This document shows positions 51,840 through 60,890 of a stretch of DNA of 64,000 nucleotides, piece by piece. A model generated the notes under the pieces. That model did not search any database, was not told the DNA's origin, and was given only the letters and a program-made list of their open reading frames with translations. Both the position numbers and the translations under genes were made by a program. How positions within the stretch are numbered: position 1 is the first letter of the stretch; every line of letters starts with the position of its first letter. The DNA is from Polyangia bacterium (GTDB lineage: Bacteria > Myxococcota_A > Polyangia > Polyangiales > JAUICN01), in the NCBI GenBank assembly GCA_030427835.1, contig JAUICN010000005.1, positions 194,496-258,495 of the forward strand, given 5' to 3'.

Positions 51840-53309
51840 TATCTCGTTGGCCCAGGCAAGGTAGATTTGAAACAACAGCTGCCGCAGCTCCTGCGTCCAT
51901 TCGTCTGAGGAACCTTCCAGACTATATTGAGTAGCGATTTTCGATTCTACAATACCTAACCGCCACAAAATTTCGCCAACCATGTCCTCTGAAAAGTCAC
52001 CTCTGGAATCGATCCTTTTTATACATATCTGGTGAGCTCCCATGGGTAGCCGATAGGCGGCATCCACCAGAAGCTGTAGCTTGAGCTCATACCAGTTAGA
52101 TGGTGCATCCAGAGATGATGCTATCAGAGCATCCGTAGCACGCTCACCGAACCGCGACTCCACTTCTTCTAAATCTTCGGGTGCCGCCCCTGAAGTACCC
52201 CAATGGGAGAGCACCCTTCGCGCATCTACAAAACTGCGCATCAGTTCAAATGCAAGCCGATTGCAAATGAGTTGTGGCAATAGAGTATCGACTCCACGTT
52301 TTCCGTCATTGGTTAGTGACCGTAGTATCGCTCTGCTTGTGGTGCGTACCTCCAACCACTTCTTAGTAAAGATGTTGCTGGAAATCTGGTTCCACGTTGT
52401 CGTAAATAGTGGATCTTCGTCAACGTCGGCTGGATCCCGAACAAGGGGGAGGGGGTTGAGCGGAGCAAGATAGTCCAACAGGTCTTGTGCAGGGCCAGCC
52501 GCGTGAAGATCGGGCATACCTGAAATACGACGTGCCATGACCTCGAGTACCCAGGTGCCCAGTTCCTGGTCCATTTGAAACGTACTGGTTTCATCGTCCC
52601 TTGAGAACCCACTAGGGTTCGCATCCACAATGGGCTGACGCTGCAGCCATGCACTCACCCCTGAGTAGGGAAGGTACACGTACACCCACTGGCAACTCCC
52701 CGGCCTGTCGCACAGCTCGATACGCCCAAGTTGAACGGCCTTTGTATCTGTCGTTTGATCGGGGCGGAACACATTCACTTCAGGCCCCGGAGGAACAAGA
52801 AGTGCTTGCACGGGAGGCCTACCCTTCTGCGCCCAGCGCCACAATGGAAGTGCGATTCCAGTTGAAGTGTTCGCGTGTTTGGCCTTCGCCGTGTGCAGCA
52901 GCCCATGTTCGTACTGCCAAGGGCTTTGAAGGAAAGAAAACGGAGAGGGTTCCATGCTGTCCACGCGGATGAACTGCCTATCAAACATGGTGCAGGTATC
53001 CGAAGTCTGTAGGCGGCCCCCCAACAGGTTGGAAGATCCCTTTGTGCAGGTCCAAATCCCTCGCTGCCAAAGAGGATCTTTCAACGAAACACCAGTGGCC
53101 CCAAACACAAGGTGCAATCCCAGGGAACGCCTCGACTCCAGATCTCCCACCACATTGACATTCACTTCATACCGTACCGGCTTACGAACATGCGCATGTG
53201 CCGACTTTGCTTGCGCACCCTGTTCCCCAAGCGCCGCCAAATCCGCCCCACAACCCCAAACCAAACCCACAAGAACAGGGAGCAAGAAGCAATCGACCAG
53301 CCGCTTCAT
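51837..53309 (-). CDS. Predicted lipoprotein of unknown function
   Basis: A 490-aa protein from ATG 53309, MKRLVDCFLLPVLVGLVWGC with lipidated Cys20. The in-frame extension to 53633 lacks a signal peptide and is rejected. The N-terminal half is beta-rich (YEVNVNVVGDLESRR, LGLHLVFGATGV) with several cysteines; the C-terminal third is helical. No motif is recognised. It is one of a run of unassigned lipoprotein genes between 43 and 61 kb. Confidence 0.68.
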   Translation of the reverse strand: MKRLVDCFLLPVLVGLVWGCGADLAALGEQGAQAKSAHAHVRKPVRYEVNVNVVGDLESRRSLGLHLVFGATGVSLKDPLWQRGIWTCTKGSSNLLGGRLQTSDTCTMFDRQFIRVDSMEPSPFSFLQSPWQYEHGLLHTAKAKHANTSTGIALPLWRWAQKGRPPVQALLVPPGPEVNVFRPDQTTDTKAVQLGRIELCDRPGSCQWVYVYLPYSGVSAWLQRQPIVDANPSGFSRDDETSTFQMDQELGTWVLEVMARRISGMPDLHAAGPAQDLLDYLAPLNPLPLVRDPADVDEDPLFTTTWNQISSNIFTKKWLEVRTTSRAILRSLTNDGKRGVDTLLPQLICNRLAFELMRSFVDARRVLSHWGTSGAAPEDLEEVESRFGERATDALIASSLDAPSNWYELKLQLLVDAAYRLPMGAHQICIKRIDSRGDFSEDMVGEILWRLGIVESKIATQYSLEGSSDEWTQELRQLLFQIYLAWANEI

Positions 53310-53733
53310 GGTGGAACCCGAGCCTGCGATCCCGCCCCATCGTACCAACGCCACTTGCCTTGGACTGGGGCCAACAGGACTGCGTGAAAAAGCATTGTGA
53401 GTCCCCACAACAAAATTCATGCCACGACGTGTCGTTTTGTGAGCATCCCTCAGTTCAGCTCCTGTCCCACCCAACCCTCCGAATTCTGCGACACGCTCCG
53501 GGGCCCGCCGTTGGTCGTCCGCGAGGCCAGGCAACACCAAGAAAAGTAGCCGGCTAGTCGGCGTATTCGCAGAGGCCGGGTTCCCCTCAGTTCCCCCGAA
53601 GTGGGTTGTTTTCATGTCGAAATGCATTGGCATTCAAATTGCGCATCCCATTCGCGTTCGGCCAGTTAGCAGGCTTGCAAATGAGGGGCGACCTGGTGCA
53701 CTTCAGCACCCCATACGACAGGGAAGAGAATCC
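53310..53733. other. Divergent intergenic region
   Basis: A gap of 424 bp separates two divergent lipoprotein genes. It must hold both promoters. Reading frames cross it in several phases, but none has a signal peptide, ribosome binding site or protein-like composition. No repeat or hairpin stands out. I see nothing further to annotate. Confidence 0.4.
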
Positions 53734-55545
53734 ATGAACGGGTATTTGGAAAAAGCAGTGATGGGCCTGTGGTGCCTGTCGTTAATAAACATAGGCGCAT
53801 GTACAGCGGAACCGTTGAGCCAGGCGAAAGGCGTTGAGAGCCGGGCACAACACGCCTGGCAGCTGCTCGCGAAAGCCGGGGTAGATCTGACGGTCAATCT
53901 CGAGTTGGCACCCTGTAGGGGGTTCTCAGGCTCAGAAGCTCCCGGGCTCGAAATTGACATAGCCGCCAAACAAGGTTCCCGGACCCAATACCGAATCCGT
54001 GGCTACGCGGATCCCGAGGATCCAGAGGCCACCTTCCACGAGCAAGCCCTTCAAGATGGCCTCAGGGCGGCGGCGGATGGCTTCGAATACCACGTCACCT
54101 ATGACATCGAAGACGCCAGTTTCGACGATGTAGAAATCTCCAAAAGCTCCCGTTGTAAAGACCTGTTCGATTGGAATACCTCGGAGCACACGGACGATTC
54201 AAGGGTGCAGGGCGTAGCTTCCGTATTGAGCACGTTTGTGGTCCAGACCCTGAAAGTTGCCGCTGGGCTAGAGTTTGACGACGACCAAGCTCAGATCTGG
54301 GCCAACCCAGCGTACATGGCTGTGGAAAATGCGATGGTCCGGGCCCTACGCCAACCCGTGTGGAGTGGGCATATTGCCAACAAGAACGACGGATACCCCA
54401 CGGTGGAAGACGTAGAAGAAGACATCGTAGTCGCGGTCGCCAACCTTGCAGCCCTCTTCGAACTAAGTCGGTACGTGCTGGATGAAAAACACACCAACAC
54501 TGGAGCCCTGGCGGTAGCACGCGAAGGTGGTCCATTCACCGCAAGCGATCTTGACGAGCTCTACAACGGGTACTTTTCGGGGGAAAAGGGAAGTCTAAAG
54601 GGGGCACTCAGTCAGAGTGGTTGGAACTTTCAAACCTATACCGAGCAGGTTCAGGGTGTCCGTGCGTGCGGAGTTGGCGACAAGATCATCATTCCCGCGT
54701 GCATGATACCGGGCGCCCTTCAGCCAGGTTCCCTGTTGGCACGTATCTGCGGTGCCGCCACTCAAGTCATCGAACACTTCTGTAAGAAACATGAACAAAG
54801 AAGTGCCGCATCCACCTTATCCACTGTGACCGATTGGCGGGCGTTCGTAACAAACGTAACGGCTTCCTGCGGTCACCGCGTCAGGCGAGTGACGGATTTT
54901 GGACAGCAGATCACCATACAAGCTAGCAACTGCGGCGACATCGCAACGGCGCTGGAGGCTAGCGGCAAAACGTTGAACACCTGTGAGGACATAGAGCCAA
55001 ATGTCGACGCGCTAACCACAGCCAATGCAACATGGACGTACAAGAAGTCTGGCACTGTGGTGGCAAAGGATAACCTTGTACCGGCGACTCGCAGCCAGCT
55101 CCAAGCGCTCTGGCTTCTAGGTTGGAAGAGCCTGGTTCGCTCCTATTGCGTCCCAAGCCCGGCCAACTTCGGTGCGCAAACCGTCATCGATTGGGAGGTA
55201 TGGACCAGCGAGTTCGCGCGAAAGTGCAACGACTACACCGCTAGCAACACCGTTGACGGGAGCAACTGGTCTCTCAAAGCTACCAACTGTGCCGCCCTGG
55301 GCCAAGTCATCGCCGCGAGAGGATCTTCGGGTACGGCATGTACCCAATTGGAAGACAAAACCACGCTCAAGCAGCTGCTTCTAAGCAATGTAACCCTACA
55401 GCAGAGCGGGCCCGTTGGTGCCGCCCTAGGTGAAAGGGATACCGAAACGCTTAAGTTCCTGTGGGCCACGGCGATTGCAAACACCGCAAAAAACGTCTGC
55501 AAAAGTCTGGAGATGGGTCGATTGCCCCCTAAGAACAGAAATTAG
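53734..55545 (+). CDS. Predicted Cys-rich lipoprotein of unknown function
   Basis: A 603-aa protein. ATG 53734 is preceded by GGGAAGAG. The signal peptide ends LSLINIGAC (Cys23). The mature part has about twenty cysteines and a twofold-looking arrangement in the C-terminal half: WRAFVTNVTASCGHRVRR and WTSEFARKCNDYTASN are each followed by NC-containing stretches that end near a CTQLE- or CEDIE-like motif, suggesting a duplicated disulfide-bonded domain. No known family. An inverted repeat CCCCTAA/TTAGGGG (55526-55548) spans its stop codon. Confidence 0.7.
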   Translation: MNGYLEKAVMGLWCLSLINIGACTAEPLSQAKGVESRAQHAWQLLAKAGVDLTVNLELAPCRGFSGSEAPGLEIDIAAKQGSRTQYRIRGYADPEDPEATFHEQALQDGLRAAADGFEYHVTYDIEDASFDDVEISKSSRCKDLFDWNTSEHTDDSRVQGVASVLSTFVVQTLKVAAGLEFDDDQAQIWANPAYMAVENAMVRALRQPVWSGHIANKNDGYPTVEDVEEDIVVAVANLAALFELSRYVLDEKHTNTGALAVAREGGPFTASDLDELYNGYFSGEKGSLKGALSQSGWNFQTYTEQVQGVRACGVGDKIIIPACMIPGALQPGSLLARICGAATQVIEHFCKKHEQRSAASTLSTVTDWRAFVTNVTASCGHRVRRVTDFGQQITIQASNCGDIATALEASGKTLNTCEDIEPNVDALTTANATWTYKKSGTVVAKDNLVPATRSQLQALWLLGWKSLVRSYCVPSPANFGAQTVIDWEVWTSEFARKCNDYTASNTVDGSNWSLKATNCAALGQVIAARGSSGTACTQLEDKTTLKQLLLSNVTLQQSGPVGAALGERDTETLKFLWATAIANTAKNVCKSLEMGRLPPKNRN

Positions 55546-55581
55546 GGGTCCCCGCAAAAAGCCGTGCTAAGCCATCGGCCA

Positions 55582-55614
55582 TCGGCCTGCCCCGCGCGTC
55601 TTGGGGTTGGCCGA
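55582..55614 (+). terminator. Terminator-like hairpin directly before tRNA-Gln
   Basis: Arms TCGGCC and CCCC (55582-55593) pair with GGGG and GGCCGA (55603-55614) around a 9-base loop, with a 2-nt internal mismatch, and GTTTT follows. This is terminator-like for the lipoprotein gene ending at 55545. However, the T-run touches the first base of the tRNA, leaving no room for a tRNA promoter in between. It may instead be a 5' leader structure of the tRNA transcript. Confidence 0.45.
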
Positions 55615-55618
55615 GTTT

Positions 55619-55692
55619 TCCGGGGTCGTCTAAGGGCAGGACAGCGGTTTTTGGTGCCGCGAATGGTGGTTCGAATCCTCCCCCCGGAACCA
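55619..55692 (+). tRNA. trnQ: tRNA-Gln (anticodon TTG)
   Basis: A 74-nt tRNA with encoded CCA. Acceptor TCCGGGG pairs with CCCCGGA. The D arm GTC/GAC encloses TAAGGGCAG. The anticodon stem GCGGT/GCCGC carries loop TTTTGGT, so the anticodon is TTG (reads CAA, glutamine). The variable loop is GAAT, and the T loop TTCGAAT is perfect. The T stem GGTGG/CCTCC has one U-U mismatch in its middle. It ends 8 bp before the convergent pabB stop. Confidence 0.9.
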
Positions 55693-55700
55693 TTCTTCCT

Positions 55701-57023
55701 TCAGATGCGAAGGGCCCGCAGAAACACGTGGGCCTTAAGTTCGGTTTCTGCCACTTCCTTCGCAGGGTCGCTGCCGGCCACAATCCCTCCACCCGCATGG
55801 AACTCCACCTGCCCCGCACCCAGGGCCTGGGCGGTTCGAATCGCCACAGACCAGTGCATGCCGCCAAGATGGTCCACGTACCCAATGGCCCCGGTGAACA
55901 CGCCCCGCGGAACAGTTTCCAACTCCTGGATGGTACGGACGGCGCTTACCTTGGGGGTTCCTGTCACGCTCCCAGGTGGAAACATTTCCATTAGAATCGA
56001 CGCCGGAGTACTTCCCTCTCGAGGGGTGCAGGAAACCGTCGACACCGCGTGGGCCAAATGGCCGTAGGGCTCCACCTCAAAAAACTTCTCTACTTGCACC
56101 GTTCCAGGTTGCGCCACACGCCCAAGATCGTTGCGCATCAGGTCCACCACCATCACATGCTCCGCGTGCTCCTTCGGGTCATTCAATAACCGCGCCTTTG
56201 CTTCGCCCAGGGCAGTTCCTGGCTGAAGCTCCAGGGTTCCCTTAATCGGCCCCGTGCTGAGCTTGCCAGTGGCACCATCCCACCGAAGAAACGTTTCCAT
56301 GGATCGACTCAACACCGCCTGCTCCCGGCCCAAATCCAAGTAGGCACCAAGCGGCACAGCGCCTACGGCCCGCATACGTCGGTACAAATCAAACGAATGG
56401 CCAGAGTATTGTGCCAGCCACCTACGTGCGAGGTTCACCTGGTAAAGATCCCCGCGCTGGATCCTTTCCAAGGCGTTGCCGATCGCACCCCGGTGTAGAT
56501 CCTGGGGTGTGGCCTCAAGCAACTCCCCAGCGGCTCCCTGGGAATCCCCTGTCAGCAGTGAAGGGCCTTTTGAAATCTTCACGCCCAACCTGGTGCAGGC
56601 ATCCCCAGTCTCACCCGCAAGCCAGCCGCGCTGGTCATGGTGATCCCACACAAACAGGGCATCGTACCGGCCAAGCCAGAGCGAGGGCAGCTTGCCCGAA
56701 CGTTCCGTGGGGGAGCTAGAAAAGGCGTCAAACCCCAGGTACCCCACCCAACGTGGCACAGGGCACCCCGGTCCAGCATCTTCCGAATAGGGTTTCTCCG
56801 AACAGGGTTTCTCCCGACGAGAGCATTCCAAATCCGTCAACAAAGCCAAACACTCGGCCCCGCCCTCCGAGCACTGCCGTCTCTCCACCGGGTCACACCC
56901 CACAAACGACCATCGCCCCCCACCCAGGTCGTCGCAACCGTCCAACCAAGCCAACCCTTCCTCCCGCTGAAGGCGCCCCGCCACCTGTAGGGCATCGCCA
57001 AATTCCGCCGATTCAAACCACAC
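55701..57023 (-). CDS. pabB: Aminodeoxychorismate synthase component I
   Basis: A 440-aa chorismate-binding enzyme for 4-amino-4-deoxychorismate in folate synthesis. In TGPIKGT (Lys261) the Lys marks PabB where anthranilate synthases have Ala. YQVNLARRW, VVDLMRNDLGRVAQPGTVQVE and FPPGSVTGTPKVSA are the conserved active-site segments. The length is normal. The start is GTG 57023. A 15-bp duplication (56782-56811) lengthens a surface loop with Ser-Glu-Lys-Pro. No pabA or pabC is adjacent in this window. Divergent from the lipoprotein gene at 57134. Confidence 0.9.
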   Translation of the reverse strand: MWFESAEFGDALQVAGRLQREEGLAWLDGCDDLGGGRWSFVGCDPVERRQCSEGGAECLALLTDLECSRREKPCSEKPYSEDAGPGCPVPRWVGYLGFDAFSSSPTERSGKLPSLWLGRYDALFVWDHHDQRGWLAGETGDACTRLGVKISKGPSLLTGDSQGAAGELLEATPQDLHRGAIGNALERIQRGDLYQVNLARRWLAQYSGHSFDLYRRMRAVGAVPLGAYLDLGREQAVLSRSMETFLRWDGATGKLSTGPIKGTLELQPGTALGEAKARLLNDPKEHAEHVMVVDLMRNDLGRVAQPGTVQVEKFFEVEPYGHLAHAVSTVSCTPREGSTPASILMEMFPPGSVTGTPKVSAVRTIQELETVPRGVFTGAIGYVDHLGGMHWSVAIRTAQALGAGQVEFHAGGGIVAGSDPAKEVAETELKAHVFLRALRI

Positions 57024-57133
57024 AGCCCCGGTCTAGCGCAACTCCACCCAAAAGCGCCCCAACAGCGTTTTCCGGGAAACAAGCCACTTTGCCCATGGCA
57101 CAGATCTTGTTCAATGGATTCAGATTCAATCCG

Positions 57134-58828
57134 ATGCCGAAAAACTGCCGACACCCATCCATCTCCCCCCACTGGATATTGCTTGCGTTCCTAGGTCCGA
57201 TCTCCTGCACCGGGAGCGTTCCACCAGACAATAAGGCAACACACGTGTTTCGCCGGGCCGACGTCGTGAGCCTATCCTTTGAAGAACCCTTTCTACAAAA
57301 CTGCACCGGGTTAGCCATGGAGCGCACAGTAGGGGTACACGGCGCTCACACGGTGCGGCGGCAAACCCAGAGTCTGTGGATCCCACTCAGGATTGAAAAT
57401 CGTACCACTCGCAAGAGCTCCACTCTGTACCTCTCCTGGTCCCCAGCGATGGTAGGCGGTGAACTGTCCCGTGGCATACACTTGGCGTCGCCGAGAGGCG
57501 GGGAGACTCCAGACTGTGAAGGAATCACCCTGGACCAATCCAATAGATCGGTCCGCATGAACGCACCCATCCTAGGAACTACGGTCCAGAACCTACTGGG
57601 CGACTTGCTGCTCCCAGAGCACTTGCGCGTCACCAGCCCACCCATCTCCACTAAGGTCGGATTGAAGGGCATCGCGGCGATCCTCCTAGACTTGGACACG
57701 GAAATTCGCAAGCGATGGATGAACCCCTGGGGAACGTACCAAGAGGACCACCTCATTCCAACTGTGGATCGATGGTTGAGAATACAGGAAGACACATGGC
57801 GCCCCTGGTTTGAATGGATACGTCATCGCATGGGGAGTTACGCCGTGGTTCGCGAGTATATGACCAATCGAGAGCTACAATATCTCGGCACTCCGGACCT
57901 CTCCCAGGCTCTTCCGGAAAGGCCTACGGCGGAATATGCGGTGGCGTGGTTGGCTGCGGAAAGATCCGCCAGATACAGCATGAAAGATCTTGAGTCCTGG
58001 CAGCTCAGCAATCACGGGTCAGTCGACTGTCGAAGCCACGTGGGGATGATTGCCACATCTGCATGCAAATCCTATGCGAACACTTCAGCTAGTAACACCA
58101 TCGTCCTTCTCACCGGTGCAGAGGCAATCTCCAAAGACGAGTACGAAACCTTCTGTAACGGGCGTGGATACATCGAGCAACTCCTGCCGTTCTCTCAGCG
58201 ACCAGCGAAAAGTGAAGTGCGCATCCTTGCTGCCGCAGTATGTAGAGGAAGACTCCACAAGTTTGTGGACATGGAATCCTTGCAAGACTTGGACTCAGAG
58301 TCCTACGGCCAGATAGGCACAGCGCGGTCCATCCCCATATTTGGTGGGCATGTCACGGTGGACGCTCCAATCACGGCCCATTGCGACAGCTCCAGTCCCG
58401 GAACCCACACCGTGCAGCGTACGAAAGTTCGTTTCTACACAAGCGTTCGGAGCCCTGGGCCACAAACCCGAACCGAGCAAGCCCCGCTGTTAGTTCATTT
58501 GGACGTGGAGAGCGACCACGTGGCTGAGCAAGGGAACGTTCAAGGTGGGCACAACTTCACCGCCTACTTGCCAGAACCCACAAAAACAACCCATGACTGC
58601 CCCCACACTTGTAGCAAAATTCTTGACGAGATAAGTCACGATCCAAGCGCCTGCACCGTTCGCCGCAGTTCCATCTACAGTGCAATCAACGACCTGGTTT
58701 CCATACTCGAGACCCACACAGGAACCTATCGGCACCAGGGCAACCAACAGCCCACCACAACCCCATCCCCTGAACTCAACGCACTCAAAGTACTCCTGCT
58801 AGGCGCCATCGCTCCGTTGGATCAATGA
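57134..58828 (+). CDS. Lipoprotein, paralog of 58935
   Basis: A 564-aa lipoprotein. From ATG 57134 the signal peptide WILLAFLGPISC leads to Cys25. A longer frame to 56753 overlaps pabB and is rejected. The mature part shares with the next gene R(A/S)D(V/I)...SFE(E/Q)P near its start, LW(I/L)PLRI, RGIH, a CEG element, and the block A(R/Q)YS...C...AIS(K/Q)(D/E)E...(F/Y)C(N/D)G followed by EV(R/K).LA..(V/L)CR. Cysteine positions are conserved between the two. No known domain. Confidence 0.7.
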   Translation: MPKNCRHPSISPHWILLAFLGPISCTGSVPPDNKATHVFRRADVVSLSFEEPFLQNCTGLAMERTVGVHGAHTVRRQTQSLWIPLRIENRTTRKSSTLYLSWSPAMVGGELSRGIHLASPRGGETPDCEGITLDQSNRSVRMNAPILGTTVQNLLGDLLLPEHLRVTSPPISTKVGLKGIAAILLDLDTEIRKRWMNPWGTYQEDHLIPTVDRWLRIQEDTWRPWFEWIRHRMGSYAVVREYMTNRELQYLGTPDLSQALPERPTAEYAVAWLAAERSARYSMKDLESWQLSNHGSVDCRSHVGMIATSACKSYANTSASNTIVLLTGAEAISKDEYETFCNGRGYIEQLLPFSQRPAKSEVRILAAAVCRGRLHKFVDMESLQDLDSESYGQIGTARSIPIFGGHVTVDAPITAHCDSSSPGTHTVQRTKVRFYTSVRSPGPQTRTEQAPLLVHLDVESDHVAEQGNVQGGHNFTAYLPEPTKTTHDCPHTCSKILDEISHDPSACTVRRSSIYSAINDLVSILETHTGTYRHQGNQQPTTTPSPELNALKVLLLGAIAPLDQ

Positions 58829-58861
58829 ACAGTCCACTAGCCACCCGTCGTATCGGGGTTG

Positions 58862-58881
58862 CCCCAGCGCGCGCGCTGGGG
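58862..58881. terminator. Perfect 20-bp palindrome between two paralogous lipoprotein genes
   Basis: CCCCAGCGCG and CGCGCTGGGG form an uninterrupted palindrome; in RNA it would be a hairpin with a 7-bp CCCCAGC/GCTGGGG stem around GCGCGC. It is followed by TTGCGG, not a T-tract, so it is a poor intrinsic terminator and may be a protein site or an attenuating structure between the two genes. Confidence 0.4.
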
Positions 58882-58934
58882 TTGCGGATCTCGGGGAGAA
58901 GCTTTCTGGCACAACATTTGATCCTTAGTTTTCC

Positions 58935-60812
58935 ATGGAATCATGGTCATCGGGCCTAAATTGGGGTTCGTCGAGGAGAACGCTCCTACTCTGGACCATC
59001 GTTGCCACTGTCGCTTTGTTGCCGGCCTGTGTTCCCGTGTCTGGCACTGACACGCACGGGAAGGCCAGAGACGTCCAGCGTTCGGACATACAGTTTTCTT
59101 TCGAACAGCCACAGATTCATAGCTGCATGAAAAAGACTTCTTTCAAGAAGAACGCATCTCCCGTTGACGCGAAATCAGATTCCGGTGAAGTCCCAAAGGA
59201 GCCTTGGCTACGAATCGAAGTACCTTCCATTTGGCTTCCCCTGCGGATCACCCATAGGCCGAGTCAACAAACTCGGCATGTGTATCTTCTTTGGACTCTT
59301 TCCACCAGTACCGCGCATAGGTTTCATCGGGGCATTCACGTGCAACAGGGTACGGCAGGTGACATCCCAAGCTGTGAAGGGCAAGCGCAAGGTCTCCCTT
59401 CCATGTTTACCTTCGCTACGACGTTCAACAGAGCTCTACAGAACCAATGGATGTCCCTCGTGCTTCCAGAAAATATGCAAGTGAATCCGGCACCCAGAAT
59501 TGTGGAGCTAAAGTTAGGAGGCGCTTCCTACCGAAGTTCAACGCTTCTAGCAAAGATGGACGAGAGCATTCCCTCCCATTGGGTCACCGCTCTCAAAAAC
59601 AACGATCGTTCTCGAAACGCAAAACGATTGGAACCGAGTGAACGGGTAGACAACGATACGATTCACTGGCTTGCAACACGAAACAGCGAATGGAAACCTC
59701 TCATCCACTGGCACAGGCACCAGTTCGGCATCTACAGGCTGATTCGCACGTACATCGATGCCCGTTCCAAACAGTCCTCCCGCACAGGAGGCGAACTTCG
59801 AGACGTCAATACGGCAGATTACCTGCAAACATGGAGAAAGGCAGAGCAGCGAGCCCAGTATTCCGTGGTGGACTACGCAACCTGGCGAAACGGGTACGAA
59901 GATCAATTGGACTGCAATGCCCAAGTTGGAAGAGTGTTCCGCTCCACATGCAACCACTTTTCTGACCTTGGCAAAAGGGGCACACCGTTTCTCTTGGACG
60001 GTACGCCCGCAATTTCCCAAGAGGAAAACAAAACCTATTGTGACGGTACTGTGCAGCTGCCGGATCTAAACGTCGGCGATGGTCCCCTGCCAAAGAACGA
60101 AGTGAAATCCCTCGCCACCATTCTGTGCCGCGTAGGTTTCGACAAGCGCTACCAGCCGGAGAGTTACACGCACGAAGAAAATGGCCCAGGAAATGTCCCC
60201 TGGGGGGAAGGCACAAAAGCCACCAAGTTCTTTGATGGTTCCGTGTTCGTGAATCCAACGGAGCCTTTTCGATGCGAGGATCAAGATGGGAAATGGATCG
60301 ATTCCCATGTGTTTCGAACTCGAACGATGTTCTTTCCAGGCCGTGCAAGTCTCGCCCCTGTGGCCGAATTGGCTGGCGAAGAAGGGGCGAGTTCACAAAC
60401 GGAACCCATTCTATTGCACCTGGACACCCAGTGGCACCACCCGCCCGACCAGGCATCCGCATCCCATAAAAGTTCGTCCAGCCAAGGTGAAGGGTATTTT
60501 GCGGCCTACATCACCAAGCCTGGAGTGCACCACAACCTTTGCCCCCGACGGCATCCGGCATGCCCCGACGCCGGTTCCGTAAATGCCAGTTCCACAAATG
60601 CCGATTCCGTAGATGACGATTGCATCTACCGGGACGACACACTTCCTGCTGCGGTCGAGAGAGCCACACGTTTACTCATGGGCCGTGCCACCTACCGGGA
60701 AATCGACTACACGAAGTACAGAAAAGATATCCCAATCCACAGGGTGGCGGCTCCTAACCGCCTCCGCACCCTACTCACGGTACCCCAGTTTGACCGGTCG
60801 GGTCGCCCCTAG
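58935..60812 (+). CDS. Lipoprotein, paralog of 57134
   Basis: A 625-aa lipoprotein starting at ATG 58935 with signal TLLLWTIVATVALLPAC (Cys32). It shares conserved blocks and cysteines with the preceding gene, 106 bp upstream, and both probably arose by duplication. The C-terminal part has an expanded low-complexity loop (VNASSTNADSVDD) encoded by three 15-bp repeats (60570-60614). No catalytic motif is recognised. Function unknown. Confidence 0.7.
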   Translation: MESWSSGLNWGSSRRTLLLWTIVATVALLPACVPVSGTDTHGKARDVQRSDIQFSFEQPQIHSCMKKTSFKKNASPVDAKSDSGEVPKEPWLRIEVPSIWLPLRITHRPSQQTRHVYLLWTLSTSTAHRFHRGIHVQQGTAGDIPSCEGQAQGLPSMFTFATTFNRALQNQWMSLVLPENMQVNPAPRIVELKLGGASYRSSTLLAKMDESIPSHWVTALKNNDRSRNAKRLEPSERVDNDTIHWLATRNSEWKPLIHWHRHQFGIYRLIRTYIDARSKQSSRTGGELRDVNTADYLQTWRKAEQRAQYSVVDYATWRNGYEDQLDCNAQVGRVFRSTCNHFSDLGKRGTPFLLDGTPAISQEENKTYCDGTVQLPDLNVGDGPLPKNEVKSLATILCRVGFDKRYQPESYTHEENGPGNVPWGEGTKATKFFDGSVFVNPTEPFRCEDQDGKWIDSHVFRTRTMFFPGRASLAPVAELAGEEGASSQTEPILLHLDTQWHHPPDQASASHKSSSSQGEGYFAAYITKPGVHHNLCPRRHPACPDAGSVNASSTNADSVDDDCIYRDDTLPAAVERATRLLMGRATYREIDYTKYRKDIPIHRVAAPNRLRTLLTVPQFDRSGRP

Positions 60813-60890
60813 AAGTTCTCCATGATGCGGTTTCGGGGGGAATCATGCTCCCTTGTCGCCCAGTCCAATACTGCCTACCCTTGAGGCCTC

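Noticed and set aside
55526-55548. Terminator at CCCCTAA/TTAGGGG across the stop of the 53734 gene
   Set aside because: The 7-bp stem is real, but no T-tract follows, and the next hairpin (55582-55614) is the better candidate.
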